A stretch of DNA of 64,000 nucleotides from an uncultured Oscillibacter sp. (GCA_947577075.1 CANPTW010000003.1:61121-125120), one strand, 5' to 3'; shown: positions 8,322 to 17,185, numbered from the stretch's first letter. The notes: generated by a model from the sequence alone, not told the origin. Program-made: numbers and translations.

Positions 8322-9736
8322 GCCGCCCGGATTCCATCCAGAGCCGGATGCGCCGCCTGGTGGTAATCTTCTGCGGCTTTATGACGGCGATTCTGGCGGT
8401 GATGCTGGCGCTGGTGCTGGTTTACAACAGCCAGTATAAAAATCTGCTTCATAACGTCACCACCGCGTCGGAGTTCAACCAGGATTTTAAGGAGAACATC
8501 GACCTCAAGATGTACTACTATGTCATTGAGAGCCGGTACTCCGAGGGCCTTCCCATCCAGGAGGTTCAGGCGGCCCAGGCCCTGGCCAAGGACCTTCTGG
8601 ACAGCACCAGCCAGAAGGACAGCCTCCGGGCCGTCACCAGCGTGCTGGACCTGTGCGAGAATCTGGAGGAGAAAATCTATCAGATTGAGAAGACCCGGAA
8701 CTACGACGACCGGCAGGTGCAGCTGGAGAACAATGTATACGTCCTTACCGCGATGATCCAGGAGTATATGTACAATTACCTGTACTGCGAGTCGGTCCAG
8801 CTGAACCTTCTGCAGCAGCAGATCTCCCGGCAGATTGCAGCGGAAATCCTGCTGGTGCTGGTTTTGTCCGGGGCGCTGATCCTGCTGCTGGTCCGCTACA
8901 GCGTCCGCCTGAGCCGTTCCGTCACCCAGCCGGTGGTGGATCTGAGCCGCCGGGCGGAGGACGTCATCGGCGGCGACCTGACGGTCCGGGAGCCGGTCCG
9001 CTCCGAGACGTATGAAATCCGCACCCTCAGCGAGGGCATGGAGCAGATGATTGCCCGGCTCAACGCGCAGATTCAGGAGATCACCCAGAAGCAAACCAGC
9101 CTCCGCCGGGCGGAGCTGGCGCTGCTCCAGGCGCAGATCAATCCCCATTTTTTGTACAACACCATGGATACCATTATCTGGCTGATTGAGGCGGACCGGT
9201 CCCAGGCGGCGGTGGAGATGGTGTCCAACCTGTCGGAGTTCTTCCGCCATTCCCTGAGCCGGGGGGAGGACGTCATCACCCTGGGAGAGGAGGAGGAGCA
9301 TGTCCGCAGCTATCTCCAGATCCAGCAGGCCCGGTACAAGGACATCCTGGATTATACCATTCAGATCGGCCCCGCCCTGCGGGAGACGCGCCTCCCCAAG
9401 CTGACCCTTCAGCCCCTGGTGGAAAACGCCCTGTATCACGGCATCAAGCTCAAGCGGGGCAAGGGCTGCATCTACATTACTGGCCGGGTGGAGGGGGCGG
9501 ACGTGCTCCTTCAGATTACGGACGACGGCGCGGGAATGGCCGCGGCGCGGCTGGAGGAGCTGAACCGGGCCATTGAGAGCGGGGAGCGGGTGGGCTTCGG
9601 CCTGGTCACCGTCCACGAGCGGCTGCGGCTGCTGTTCGGCCCGCCCTACGGGCTGACGCTTTCCAGCCGGGAGGGCGTGGGAACCACCGTGACGGTGCGG
9701 GTCCCCCGCCGGGGAAAGGAGGAACGGGAGTCATGA
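8318..9736 (+). CDS. YesM-family sensor histidine kinase
   Basis: A 472-residue membrane kinase. There is a first membrane segment at about 15-38, an extracytoplasmic region at 39-170, a second segment at about 172-193, then a HAMP domain and a coiled linker. The His_kinase motif INPHFLYNTMDTIIW comes next, followed by a HATPase domain (LQPLVENALYHGIKL, then GVGTTVTVRVP). This is the LytS/YesM class, which pairs with YesN regulators. It overlaps both neighbours by four bases. The third gene encodes a sugar-binding lipoprotein, so the extracytoplasmic region is expected to dock a loaded binding protein, as in the XylFII-LytS complex of Clostridium beijerinckii. Confidence 0.93.
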   Translation: MSRPDSIQSRMRRLVVIFCGFMTAILAVMLALVLVYNSQYKNLLHNVTTASEFNQDFKENIDLKMYYYVIESRYSEGLPIQEVQAAQALAKDLLDSTSQKDSLRAVTSVLDLCENLEEKIYQIEKTRNYDDRQVQLENNVYVLTAMIQEYMYNYLYCESVQLNLLQQQISRQIAAEILLVLVLSGALILLLVRYSVRLSRSVTQPVVDLSRRAEDVIGGDLTVREPVRSETYEIRTLSEGMEQMIARLNAQIQEITQKQTSLRRAELALLQAQINPHFLYNTMDTIIWLIEADRSQAAVEMVSNLSEFFRHSLSRGEDVITLGEEEEHVRSYLQIQQARYKDILDYTIQIGPALRETRLPKLTLQPLVENALYHGIKLKRGKGCIYITGRVEGADVLLQITDDGAGMAAARLEELNRAIESGERVGFGLVTVHERLRLLFGPPYGLTLSSREGVGTTVTVRVPRRGKEERES

Positions 9737-10728
9737 GACGGATGCTTCTGGCCGCGCTGCTGGCGGGGAGCCTTGCGTTCGGCTCCGCCTGCGGAGCCGG
9801 GGCGAATTCCTCCGGGGATTCACCCAATGAGGACCTGACGGTCATTGGCATGTCCCAGGTGGGAGCGGAATCCGACTGGCGGGTGGCCAACTCCGAGTCC
9901 ATGAAGGCGGTGTTTACGGAGGAAAACGGCTACCGCCTCCTGTTCGACGACGCCCGGCAGAAGCAGGAGAATCAGATCACCGCCATCCGCAGGTTTATCC
10001 AGCAGCAGGTGGACTATATCGTCCTGATGCCGATCAGCGAGAGCGGCTGGGACTCCGTGCTCCAGGAGGCGAAGGAGGCGGGCATTCCCGTCATTCTGGT
10101 GGACCGCATGGCGGACGTGGAGGACGAGAGCCTCTACGCCGCCCATATCGGGTCCGACTTTTTGAGGGAGGGGCGGCTGGCCGTCTCCTGGATGGAAGAT
10201 GCATTTCGGGAGGCGGAGGACCCCGTCCGCATCATTCACATACAGGGAACCCCGGGCTCCACCGCCCAGCTGGGCCGCACGGCGGCGCTGGAGGAGGGCA
10301 TAGCGGCCCGGGAAAACTGGGAGCTGCTGGCCCGGCTGGACGGGGACTTCACCCAGGCCAAGACCTACGAGGTCATGACGGAATACCTCTCGTCCCCTTC
10401 GGGGAGGGGGGATATCGACGTGGTCTACTGTGAGAACGACAACATTGCCTTCGGGGCCCTCCAGGCGCTGGAGGAGCAGGGGTATCCCTGCGGGCGGGGA
10501 GGCGTGAGCATCATCACCTTCGACGCGACCCGGGGAGCCTTGACGGAGTGCCTGCGGGGAAAAATCTCCCTGGCGGTGGAGTGCAACCCGCTGCTGGGAC
10601 CGCTGGTGGAGGAGGCCGTCCGGGCGATGGAGGCCGGGAGGACGCCGGAGAAGCACCGCTATGTAGAGGAACAGGCGTTCACCGGAGAAGACCTGACGGA
10701 AGCCCTGATTGAGGGCCGGGAATATTGA
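9733..10728 (+). CDS. Sugar-binding lipoprotein, probable sensor subunit (YtfQ-like)
   Basis: A 331-residue protein with a lipoprotein signal (MRRMLLAALLAGSLAFGSAC, lipidation Cys20) and a periplasmic-binding-protein fold of the RbsB/YtfQ family: GMSQVGAESDWRVANS, YIVLMPISESGWDSVLQEA, HIQGTPGSTAQLGRT, and VYCENDNIAFGALQALEE. No permease is encoded in its operon; it is translationally coupled to the YesM kinase instead. That supports a role as an external sugar sensor rather than (or as well as) a transport component. It is clearly related to the transporter binding protein at 12366-13394, sharing the EENGY and SGWD/TGWD blocks, so it probably arose by duplication. Confidence 0.88.
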   Translation: MRRMLLAALLAGSLAFGSACGAGANSSGDSPNEDLTVIGMSQVGAESDWRVANSESMKAVFTEENGYRLLFDDARQKQENQITAIRRFIQQQVDYIVLMPISESGWDSVLQEAKEAGIPVILVDRMADVEDESLYAAHIGSDFLREGRLAVSWMEDAFREAEDPVRIIHIQGTPGSTAQLGRTAALEEGIAARENWELLARLDGDFTQAKTYEVMTEYLSSPSGRGDIDVVYCENDNIAFGALQALEEQGYPCGRGGVSIITFDATRGALTECLRGKISLAVECNPLLGPLVEEAVRAMEAGRTPEKHRYVEEQAFTGEDLTEALIEGREY

Positions 10729-10746
10729 GGGGCTGCATGGCTTCTG

Positions 10747-10790
10747 AAAAAAAGGCCGGGAACGGATGCTGCGATCCGTCCCGGCCTTTG
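10747..10790 (-). terminator. Rho-independent terminator of the AraR-type gene
   Basis: A GC-rich stem (AAGGCCGGGA...TCCCGGCCTT with one bulge) is followed on the minus strand by a seven-T run (10753-10747). It lies between the convergent sugar-sensor operon and the araR-like gene. On the plus strand only a short CTTT follows, so it is stronger for the minus strand. Confidence 0.85.
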
Positions 10791-10791
10791 C

Positions 10792-11859
10792 TTATCCGCT
10801 GCTGCGGACGACCAGCTCCCACTCCAGGGATTTCGAGCGGGCGGCCTCCCCCTGGAGGAGCCCGATCATCTGCTCCGCCGCCACCCGGCCCATGCGGCTG
10901 CGGTGGCTGAGGGAGGTAATGGGCACGGGGCCCAGCTGGCTCAAATAGCTGTTGTCAAAGCTGACCACCGCCACCTCCTCCGGGACCCGGCGGCCCGCCT
11001 CCAGCAGGGCCTGAATCAGGTGATAGGCGATCTCGTCGTTGTAGCAGATTACCGCCGTGGCGTCCTCCAGCCGCTTTTGCAGGAAGTCCGCCAGCAGCCG
11101 CCCGTCCCGGTTCTCCAAAAGATGGCGGCGGTCCTCCGTGTCGTACCAGGCGAAGCGCCCGTCCCGGATGGACAGGCCCGCGTCCCGAAGGGCGGAGACG
11201 GCCCCGTGGTAACGCTGGGGCCCCTGCACATCGTCGCTTTTGAAAATGCCGGCGATTTCCCGGTGGCCCCGGTCCGCCAGATAGCGGGCCAGCTGATAGC
11301 CGCCGCCGTAGTTGTCGTCCGCCACGCAGGGGACCCGGTCCAGCCCGGCGTAAGCGCCGTGAAGGAAGACGATGGGGGAGCCCGTCTGGAGAAGGCGCTG
11401 GTAGAGATCGGCGTTGGGCGTGGGCAGGGCGGTCTTGGAGCCCTCCACCAGAAGGCCGCTTACCGGCTTCTCCAGCAGGCGGAGCAGAATTTCCCGCTCC
11501 GTGCTGACCTGGTTTTCCGTGGCATAAACGGCGGTGGAGTAGCCCTGGCGGGAAAAAACGTCGGAGGCGTCGTGCAGGATGGCGGGGAAAATATAGTCGT
11601 CCATAAAGGAGGCCACCACTGCGATCTGGCGGGAGGCCGCCCCCGGCACCAGCCCGGTGGCGTAGGAGCCGCTGCCCTGCCGCCGGTGGATCAGCCCCTC
11701 CTCCTCCAAAAGCGCCAGGGCATGGCGGACGGTTTGACGGCTCAGCCGGTATTGGCGGCTCAGCTCCTGCTCCGTGGGCAGCTTGTACCCGGACTGTCCG
11801 CTGTTCCGGGTCAGTTCTTCCCGCAGCCGGTCTGCCAGCAGCCGGTATTTCATTGCCAT
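10792..11859 (-). CDS. araR: AraR-type transcriptional repressor (GntR HTH + LacI-like sensor)
   Basis: A 355-residue repressor from the ATG at 11859 (RBS AAGGAGG). Residues 1-70 form a GntR winged helix (YRLLADRLREEL, LPTEQELSRQYRLSRQTVRH, IHRRQGSGSY). Residues 75-355 are a LacI/PBP1-like sugar-sensing domain ending VVSFDNSYLSQLGPVPITSLSHR. This chimera is the architecture of Bacillus subtilis AraR, which is released from DNA by L-arabinose. It is transcribed away from the transporter-araA-araD operon, and ATTTGTAC half-sites like the AraR consensus lie in the shared intergenic region. The symbol is given on architecture and context. Confidence 0.85.
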   Translation of the reverse strand: MAMKYRLLADRLREELTRNSGQSGYKLPTEQELSRQYRLSRQTVRHALALLEEEGLIHRRQGSGSYATGLVPGAASRQIAVVASFMDDYIFPAILHDASDVFSRQGYSTAVYATENQVSTEREILLRLLEKPVSGLLVEGSKTALPTPNADLYQRLLQTGSPIVFLHGAYAGLDRVPCVADDNYGGGYQLARYLADRGHREIAGIFKSDDVQGPQRYHGAVSALRDAGLSIRDGRFAWYDTEDRRHLLENRDGRLLADFLQKRLEDATAVICYNDEIAYHLIQALLEAGRRVPEEVAVVSFDNSYLSQLGPVPITSLSHRSRMGRVAAEQMIGLLQGEAARSKSLEWELVVRSSG

Positions 11860-11892
11860 GCCCGGGCCTCCTTCCGCTTGTTTTCCGCTTTC

Positions 11893-11898
11893 ATTATA
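11893..11898 (-). promoter_or_regulatory. Extended -10 box of the AraR-type gene
   Basis: Minus-strand TGGTATAAT is a perfect extended -10 element about 35 bp upstream of the ATG. No good -35 is visible at 17 bp, as is common with TGN-extended promoters. Confidence 0.55.
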
Positions 11899-12192
11899 CC
11901 AAGCGGCAACGGTAATCTGCCTAAAATAAAGGTTGATGCTTTTTGGAACTTTGTCGCTTTGTTCAAAAGAAATCACAAAATTTGTCTGCCGCGCCGGAAG
12001 GGCTCCGGGGCGGCAGGCGAAATTTTTCACCTTCCGTCCAAAGGAAATCAACCGATTTTCCGGAATTGGGCAATCTGCCGGAGGAGAAAATTTGCCCGGC
12101 TCCCCTGAAAACCGGAAAAAAACAAACAAATTCATCGGACAAATCGTAAGATTTTCAACTTGAAGCGGAATTGCACCCATCGGAGGGGCGGA

Positions 12193-12250
12193 ATTTGTAC
12201 GATACTATGTCATAATAACTAAAATTTGTACTATTTACTCATACAAAAAT
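12193..12250. promoter_or_regulatory. Candidate AraR operators
   Basis: ATTTGTAC occurs at 12193-12200 and again at 12224-12231, 31 bp (three helical turns) apart, and ATACAAAAAT (12241-12250) is an inverted partner. The known B. subtilis AraR site is ATTTGTACGTACAAAT, so the left half-site matches exactly while the right halves are degenerate. Further AAATTTG-type motifs are scattered through 11,970-12,180. The sites lie upstream of the transporter promoter, in the 506-bp gap between the divergent genes. Confidence 0.55.
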
Positions 12251-12272
12251 AGAGATAATGACCAAAAATGTA

Positions 12273-12301
12273 TTGACTTTGCGGGGGGAATCGTTTTTAA
12301 T
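12273..12301 (+). promoter_or_regulatory. Promoter of the sugar transporter / araA / araD operon
   Basis: TTGACT (12273-12278), a 17-bp spacer and TTTAAT (12296-12301) form a good vegetative promoter. Transcription would start near 12308, about 58 bases before the binding-protein start, with the candidate AraR sites just upstream. Confidence 0.65.
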
Positions 12302-12365
12302 GCAGCTATGGAAGCCGGATGGGTCTCCGGCGGTGAACCCAAAATCTGAAAGTGAGGAATTGATC

Positions 12366-13394
12366 ATGAAGAAAGTCTTTTGTCTCCTGCTGACCCTGTG
12401 CATGGTCCTGGCTCTGGCCGCCTGCGGCGGCGATACCGCGCCCGCCGACAGCGGCAGCTCCGCCCCGGCGGACAGCGGTTCCGACGCCCAGCAGCCCGCC
12501 GAAACCGGCGGAGAGCTGATTACGGTCGGCGTTATCAACAACGACCCCAATGAATCCGGATACCGAACCGCCAACGACGCGGCCATGCGGGCGACCTTTA
12601 CGGAAGAAAACGGCTACAAGGCCACCTTCTACAACAACAACGACGCCGCCCAGCAGATTGCCACCGCCCAGCAGATGATTCAGGATGAGGTGGACTTCCT
12701 GCTGCTCTCCCCCGCCTCCACCACCGGCTGGGACACCGTTCTCCAGGACGCTCAGGCCGCCGGCACCCAGATCATCCTCTTCGACCGGATGCTGGAAGCC
12801 GATGAGAGCATGTACGTGGCCGCCGTCGTCTCCGACATGCCCGCCGAGGGCCAGACCGCCGTGGACTGGCTGGCCGCCCAGGGACTGGACGAGTACAACA
12901 TCATCCACATCCAGGGCCACATGGGCTCCGACGCCCAGCTGGGCCGCACCGGCGCCCTGGACGAGAAGGTCGCCGCCGAGGGGAACTGGAACTATGTGAC
13001 CCAGCAGACCGCCGACTGGGACGAGGCCACCGCCCGCACCATCACCCAGTCCGTGATTGACTCCGGAAAGCCCTTCAACGTGATCTACGCGGAAAACAAC
13101 GGCATGGCCCGGGGCGCTGTGGCGGCTCTGGACGCCGCGGGAATCACCCACGGCAAGGACGGCGACGTCATCGTCATGGGCTTCGACAGCGACAAGTGGG
13201 CCTTTGAGGCGGTGCTGGAGGGCAGCTGGAACTACATGGGCCTGTGCAACCCCCTCCAGGCCGAGACGGTTGACAGCATCATTAAAAACCTGATGGCCGG
13301 GCAGGCTCCCGCGCAGAAGATCACCTACACCCCCGAGCAGGGCTTCGACTGCGACACCCTCACCCAGGCCGACGTGGATACCTACGGCACCTGA
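12366..13394 (+). CDS. Sugar ABC transporter substrate-binding lipoprotein (YtfQ-like)
   Basis: A 342-residue protein from the ATG at 12366 (GTGAGGAATTG upstream). The signal peptide ends in LALAAC with lipidation Cys20, followed by a Ser/Ala/Asp linker (22-50) and a RbsB/YtfQ-type binding domain with GVINNDPNESGYRTAND, FLLLSPASTTGWDTVL, HIQGHMGSDAQLGRT and NVIYAENNGMARG. It is the first gene of the transporter operon and is followed by a hairpin that may keep its dose higher than the ATPase. YtfQ homologues bind galactofuranose or arabinose-like furanoses; araA and araD downstream favour L-arabinose here. Confidence 0.9.
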   Translation: MKKVFCLLLTLCMVLALAACGGDTAPADSGSSAPADSGSDAQQPAETGGELITVGVINNDPNESGYRTANDAAMRATFTEENGYKATFYNNNDAAQQIATAQQMIQDEVDFLLLSPASTTGWDTVLQDAQAAGTQIILFDRMLEADESMYVAAVVSDMPAEGQTAVDWLAAQGLDEYNIIHIQGHMGSDAQLGRTGALDEKVAAEGNWNYVTQQTADWDEATARTITQSVIDSGKPFNVIYAENNGMARGAVAALDAAGITHGKDGDVIVMGFDSDKWAFEAVLEGSWNYMGLCNPLQAETVDSIIKNLMAGQAPAQKITYTPEQGFDCDTLTQADVDTYGT

Positions 13395-13432
13395 TTTCAA
13401 ATGATCTGAGCCTGTACATCACGTGACCCGAC

Positions 13433-13466
13433 ATGCGGCGCGGCTGACATGCCGCGCCGCATTTTT
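13433..13466 (+). terminator. Intra-operon hairpin/attenuator after the binding-protein gene
   Basis: A perfect 12-bp stem (13433-13444 with 13451-13462) and a 6-base loop lead into a short T-run (13462-13466). A partial terminator at this position is common in binding-protein-dependent transporter operons, where it allows excess synthesis of the binding protein. Confidence 0.65.
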
Positions 13467-13495
13467 GAAACTTGAAGGAATGGAGGCGTATCCCT

Positions 13496-15013
13496 ATGCA
13501 GGAAGGCGCGGTATTGGAAATGCGGGGCATCTGCAAGTATTTCCCCGGCGTGCGCGCCCTTCAGGATGTGGACTTCACCCTGCGCAAAGGGGAGATTCAC
13601 GCCCTGATGGGAGAAAACGGCGCGGGGAAATCGACGCTGATTAAGGTGCTCACTGGCGTGTACCCAAAGGACGGCGGCGAGGTCCATATTGAGGGCGTGA
13701 ACGGGCCGGCGGTCATCCGCTCTCCCCAGGACGCCCAGAACGCGGGCATCAGCACCGTCTATCAGGAAATTACCCTGTGCCCCAACCTGAGCGTGGCGGA
13801 AAACATGTACATCGGCCGCACGAAAGGGGCGGTGACCAACTGGAGAAAGATGAACAGCGGCGCGGGAAAGATTCTGGAGTCCCTGGGCATCCCCGCCGGC
13901 CCCGCCCAGCAGCTGGGCACCTGTTCCATTGCCGTGCAGCAGATGGTGGCGATTGCCCGGGCGGTGGACATGGAGTGCAAGGTGCTGATTCTGGACGAAC
14001 CCACCTCCTCCCTGGACGAGCAGGAGGTGCAGAAGCTCTTCGGCCTCATGCGGGACCTGCGGAAGAAGGGCGTGGGCATCATCTTCGTCACCCACTTCCT
14101 GGAGCAGGTCTATGAGGTCTGCGACCGGATCACCGTCCTCCGGGACGGCCAGCTGGTGGGCGAGTACGTCATCGAGGACCTGCCCCGGGTCCAGCTGGTC
14201 AGCAAGATGCTGGGCAAGGAGCTGGACGACATGGCCGACATCAAGGGCGAGTCCGGCGGCGCGGCCACGGATCGGGAAGGGGCTCCCGTGCTGGAGGCCC
14301 GGGGCCTTTGCAGCAGCGCGGGCATCAAGCCCTTCGACTTCTCCATCCGCAAGGGGGAGGTCAACGGCTTTACTGGCTTGCTTGGCTCCGGGCGGAGCGA
14401 GTGCGTCCGGGCCATCTTCGGCGCGGACCATGTCACCGGCGGCACGGTGAAAATGGACGGCCGGGAGGTCAAGATCAAAAAGCCCCTGGACGCCATGAAG
14501 CGGGGCGTCGGCTACCTCCCCGAGGACCGGAAGGGCGACGGCATCGTGGGCGACCTCTCCGTCCGGGAGAACATCATCCTGGCCTATCAGGTGATGAGGG
14601 GCTTTTTCCGCCCCATTTCCAGGGCCCAGGCGGAGGCCTTCGCCGACAACTACATCCAGCTGCTGGAGATCAAGACCGCCTCGGCGGACACCCCCATCAA
14701 ATCCCTCTCCGGCGGCAACCAGCAAAAGTGCATCCTGGCCCGGTGGCTGTTGACGGACCCCAAGTATTTGATTCTGGACGAACCCACCCGGGGCATCGAC
14801 ATCGGCACGAAGATTGAAATTCAAAAGCTGGTCCTGCGCCTGGCGGAGAAGGGCACCAGCGTGACCTTCATCTCCTCGGAGATCGACGAGATGCTGCGCA
14901 CCTGCTCCCGCCTGGTGGTCATGCGGGACCGGAAGGCGGTGGGCGAGCTCTCCGGAGAGGACCTGACCCAGGCCAAGATTATGGCGACCATTGCAGGAGG
15001 TGATGAGAAATGA
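13496..15013 (+). CDS. Sugar ABC transporter ATPase with two ATP-binding domains (RbsA/YtfR type)
   Basis: A 505-residue protein from the ATG at 13496 behind GGAGG; an in-frame TTG at 13472 overlaps that site and is rejected. The first nucleotide-binding domain has Walker A GENGAGKST, the degenerate signature SIAVQQMVAIARA and Walker B LILDEPTSSLD. The second has the degenerate Walker A GLLGSGRSE, signature LSGGNQQK and Walker B LILDEPTRGID. This fused layout is typical of ribose/galactose-class importers. Its end overlaps the first permease gene by four bases (ATGA). It energises uptake of the sugar captured by the preceding lipoprotein. Confidence 0.95.
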   Translation: MQEGAVLEMRGICKYFPGVRALQDVDFTLRKGEIHALMGENGAGKSTLIKVLTGVYPKDGGEVHIEGVNGPAVIRSPQDAQNAGISTVYQEITLCPNLSVAENMYIGRTKGAVTNWRKMNSGAGKILESLGIPAGPAQQLGTCSIAVQQMVAIARAVDMECKVLILDEPTSSLDEQEVQKLFGLMRDLRKKGVGIIFVTHFLEQVYEVCDRITVLRDGQLVGEYVIEDLPRVQLVSKMLGKELDDMADIKGESGGAATDREGAPVLEARGLCSSAGIKPFDFSIRKGEVNGFTGLLGSGRSECVRAIFGADHVTGGTVKMDGREVKIKKPLDAMKRGVGYLPEDRKGDGIVGDLSVRENIILAYQVMRGFFRPISRAQAEAFADNYIQLLEIKTASADTPIKSLSGGNQQKCILARWLLTDPKYLILDEPTRGIDIGTKIEIQKLVLRLAEKGTSVTFISSEIDEMLRTCSRLVVMRDRKAVGELSGEDLTQAKIMATIAGGDEK

Positions 15014-16125
15014 CGACGCCCGTGAAAAATCCGGAACCCAAGGTGAAGCAGCCCGGGGAGAGCCTCTTCAAGCGGCTTGTCCGGCAGCAGCTCTTCATCC
15101 CCTTCGCGGCCCTGGCCCTGCTGGTGATCTTCAACCTGGTTGCCGACCCCTCCTTCTTCGCGGTCAGCATTAAGGAAAACAGCCTGGGCAATCCGGTGCT
15201 CAGCGGCAACATCATCTCCGTACTGGACAACGCCTCGGAGCTGGTTATCCTGGCTATCGGTATGACGTTGGTCACCGCCTCCTCCGGCGGGCAGGACATC
15301 AGCGTGGGCGCGGCCATGGCCATTGCCGGAAGCGTCATCCTCCGGCTGGTCTGCGGCGGGCAGGTTACCGCGGACACCATGCAGATGAACCTGATCCTGG
15401 CGGTGCTCATCGGCATGGTGGTCTCGGCCCTCTTCGGCGCCTTCAACGGCACGCTGGTGGCCTACTTCAAGATTCAGCCCATGGTGGCTACCCTGATTTT
15501 GTACACCGCCGGGCGCTCCATCGCGGCCTGGATCAACAACAACCAGCTGCCCATTATCAACGATCTGTCCTTTAAATATGCGGGCACCTTCCTCCCCGGC
15601 ATTCCTGTGCCCACGCCTATTTTCATCACGGCTCTCGTAATTGCGGTCTTCTGGCTGGTGCTGAAATTTACCACCCTGGGACTTTACACCCAGTCGGTGG
15701 GCATCAACCCCAGCTCCTCCCGGCTCAACGGCATCAACCCCCAGATGGTCAAGCTGCTCACCTATGTCATTCTGGGCGTGTGCGTGGCGGTGGCGGGCTT
15801 CATCCGGGTCAGCCGCAGCGGGTCCATCAACTATTCCCGCATCGCGGAGAATATCGAGATGGACGCCATCCTGGCGGTGGCCCTGGGGGGCAACGCCCTC
15901 TCCGGCGGCAAGTTCAACATCTACGGCTCCATCCTGGGGGCCTATGTCATCCAGTTCCTCACCACTACGCTCTATAAATACGAGGTGCCCTCCACGGCCC
16001 TGCCCGCCTACAAGGCGGTGGTGGTCATCCTGCTGGTGGTCCTCAGCGCCCCGGTGGTGCGGAGCAAGATGGCAAACCTGCGGTTCCAGGCCAAAGCGGA
16101 TAAGATCGCAAAGGAGGCGAAGTGA
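15010..16125 (+). CDS. Sugar ABC transporter permease 1 (YtfT-like)
   Basis: A 371-residue permease of the RbsC/BPD_transp_2 family. After a hydrophilic N-terminus (1-30) come about eight to ten membrane segments, with the family motif SSGGQDISVGAAMAIAG (about 95-110) and a C-terminal GGNALSGGKFNIYGS block. It starts inside the ATPase gene (ATGA overlap) and ends one base before the second permease start. Two non-identical permeases with a single fused ATPase matches the YtfQRT-YjfF importer of Escherichia coli, where the two permeases form a heterodimer. Confidence 0.92.
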   Translation: MTTPVKNPEPKVKQPGESLFKRLVRQQLFIPFAALALLVIFNLVADPSFFAVSIKENSLGNPVLSGNIISVLDNASELVILAIGMTLVTASSGGQDISVGAAMAIAGSVILRLVCGGQVTADTMQMNLILAVLIGMVVSALFGAFNGTLVAYFKIQPMVATLILYTAGRSIAAWINNNQLPIINDLSFKYAGTFLPGIPVPTPIFITALVIAVFWLVLKFTTLGLYTQSVGINPSSSRLNGINPQMVKLLTYVILGVCVAVAGFIRVSRSGSINYSRIAENIEMDAILAVALGGNALSGGKFNIYGSILGAYVIQFLTTTLYKYEVPSTALPAYKAVVVILLVVLSAPVVRSKMANLRFQAKADKIAKEAK

Positions 16126-16126
16126 T

Positions 16127-17173
16127 ATGACGACCACCGCAACGAAAGCGCCCCGTCTCAAGGCCCGCCGGGACATGTCGGACACCAGTCTGCTGCTGGC
16201 CATCACGGTCCTGGTCTTCTTCGCCCTGTACCTGTCCGCCATCCTCTTCCTGGGGGGCGGCTTCACCAAGCCCCAGAACTTCCTGAACATTCTGAACAAC
16301 AACGCCTCCCTGATCGTCCTGTCCTGCGGCATGAGCATCGTTATGATCACAGGGGGCATCGACATCAGCGTGGGAGCGGTCACCAGCCTGGTGTGCATGG
16401 CCGGGGCGGTGAACCTGGAACAGCAGGGCGGCAGTATTGGGACCGTCCTCCTCATTGGCCTGGGCATCGGCCTGGCCTTCGGGCTGGTCCAGGGGTATCT
16501 GGTGGCGTACCTGGAAATCCAGCCCTTTATCGTGTCCCTGGCGGGCATGTTCTTCGCCAAGGGCATGACCACCATCGTCAGCAAGGAGCCCATCCGGGTG
16601 ACCAATGAGGGCTTCCTGGCGGTGAAGGACACCCGCATCATCGTCCCCGGCCTGGGCTCCAACAACAAGCTGGGGCAGTATATCCCGGCCTACGTGGAGG
16701 TGGGCGTGGTCATCGCCCTGCTGGCGGTAGTGCTCCTCTTCTGCCTCCTGCGCTGGACCAAGCTGGGCCGCGCCTTCTACGCCGTGGGCGGAAACAGCCA
16801 GAGCGCCAACATGCTGGGCATCAACGTGCGCCGCACCAAGTTCCTGGCCCACATCCTGTGCAGCCTGCTGGCGGGCCTGGGGGGTATTCTCTACTTCCTC
16901 CACGTGGGCAGCGGCGACGTGGCCAACGGTGCGGGCGACGAGATGAACGCCATTGCCTCCTCCATCATCGGGGGGACCCTCCTCACCGGCGGCGTGGGCA
17001 ACGTGGCGGGCACCTTCTTCGGCGTCATGAGCCTGAACACCATCAAGCGGATCGTCTCCTCCCTAGGCTTTGACGAGGCATGGTGGTCCAACATCACCGT
17101 GGCGGCCATGCTCTGTTTGTTCCTGGTGATCCAGAGTATCGTGCTGCTGCGGAAGAACACCAGCAAGCAGTGA
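16127..17173 (+). CDS. Sugar ABC transporter permease 2 (YjfF-like)
   Basis: A 348-residue permease from the ATG at 16127, with RBS AAAGGAGG inside the end of the first permease gene. It has the BPD_transp_2 motif TGGIDISVGAVTSLVCMAG and a C-terminal GGTLLTGGVGNVAGTFFG block with eight or more membrane segments. It pairs with the preceding permease to form the channel. The FGGY kinase gene starts 12 bases later, joining transport directly to sugar phosphorylation. Confidence 0.92.
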   Translation: MTTTATKAPRLKARRDMSDTSLLLAITVLVFFALYLSAILFLGGGFTKPQNFLNILNNNASLIVLSCGMSIVMITGGIDISVGAVTSLVCMAGAVNLEQQGGSIGTVLLIGLGIGLAFGLVQGYLVAYLEIQPFIVSLAGMFFAKGMTTIVSKEPIRVTNEGFLAVKDTRIIVPGLGSNNKLGQYIPAYVEVGVVIALLAVVLLFCLLRWTKLGRAFYAVGGNSQSANMLGINVRRTKFLAHILCSLLAGLGGILYFLHVGSGDVANGAGDEMNAIASSIIGGTLLTGGVGNVAGTFFGVMSLNTIKRIVSSLGFDEAWWSNITVAAMLCLFLVIQSIVLLRKNTSKQ

Positions 17174-17185
17174 GGAGGGCGGAAA

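Noticed and set aside
8318..9736. Histidine kinase as a partner of the OmpR-type regulator at 5709
   Set aside because: The YesM class pairs with YesN regulators, and it overlaps the YesN gene; the OmpR-type regulator has its own kinase at 2862-3740.
14821..16668. A 615-codon minus-strand frame across both sugar permease genes
   Set aside because: Antisense shadow of two clear RbsC-type permeases.
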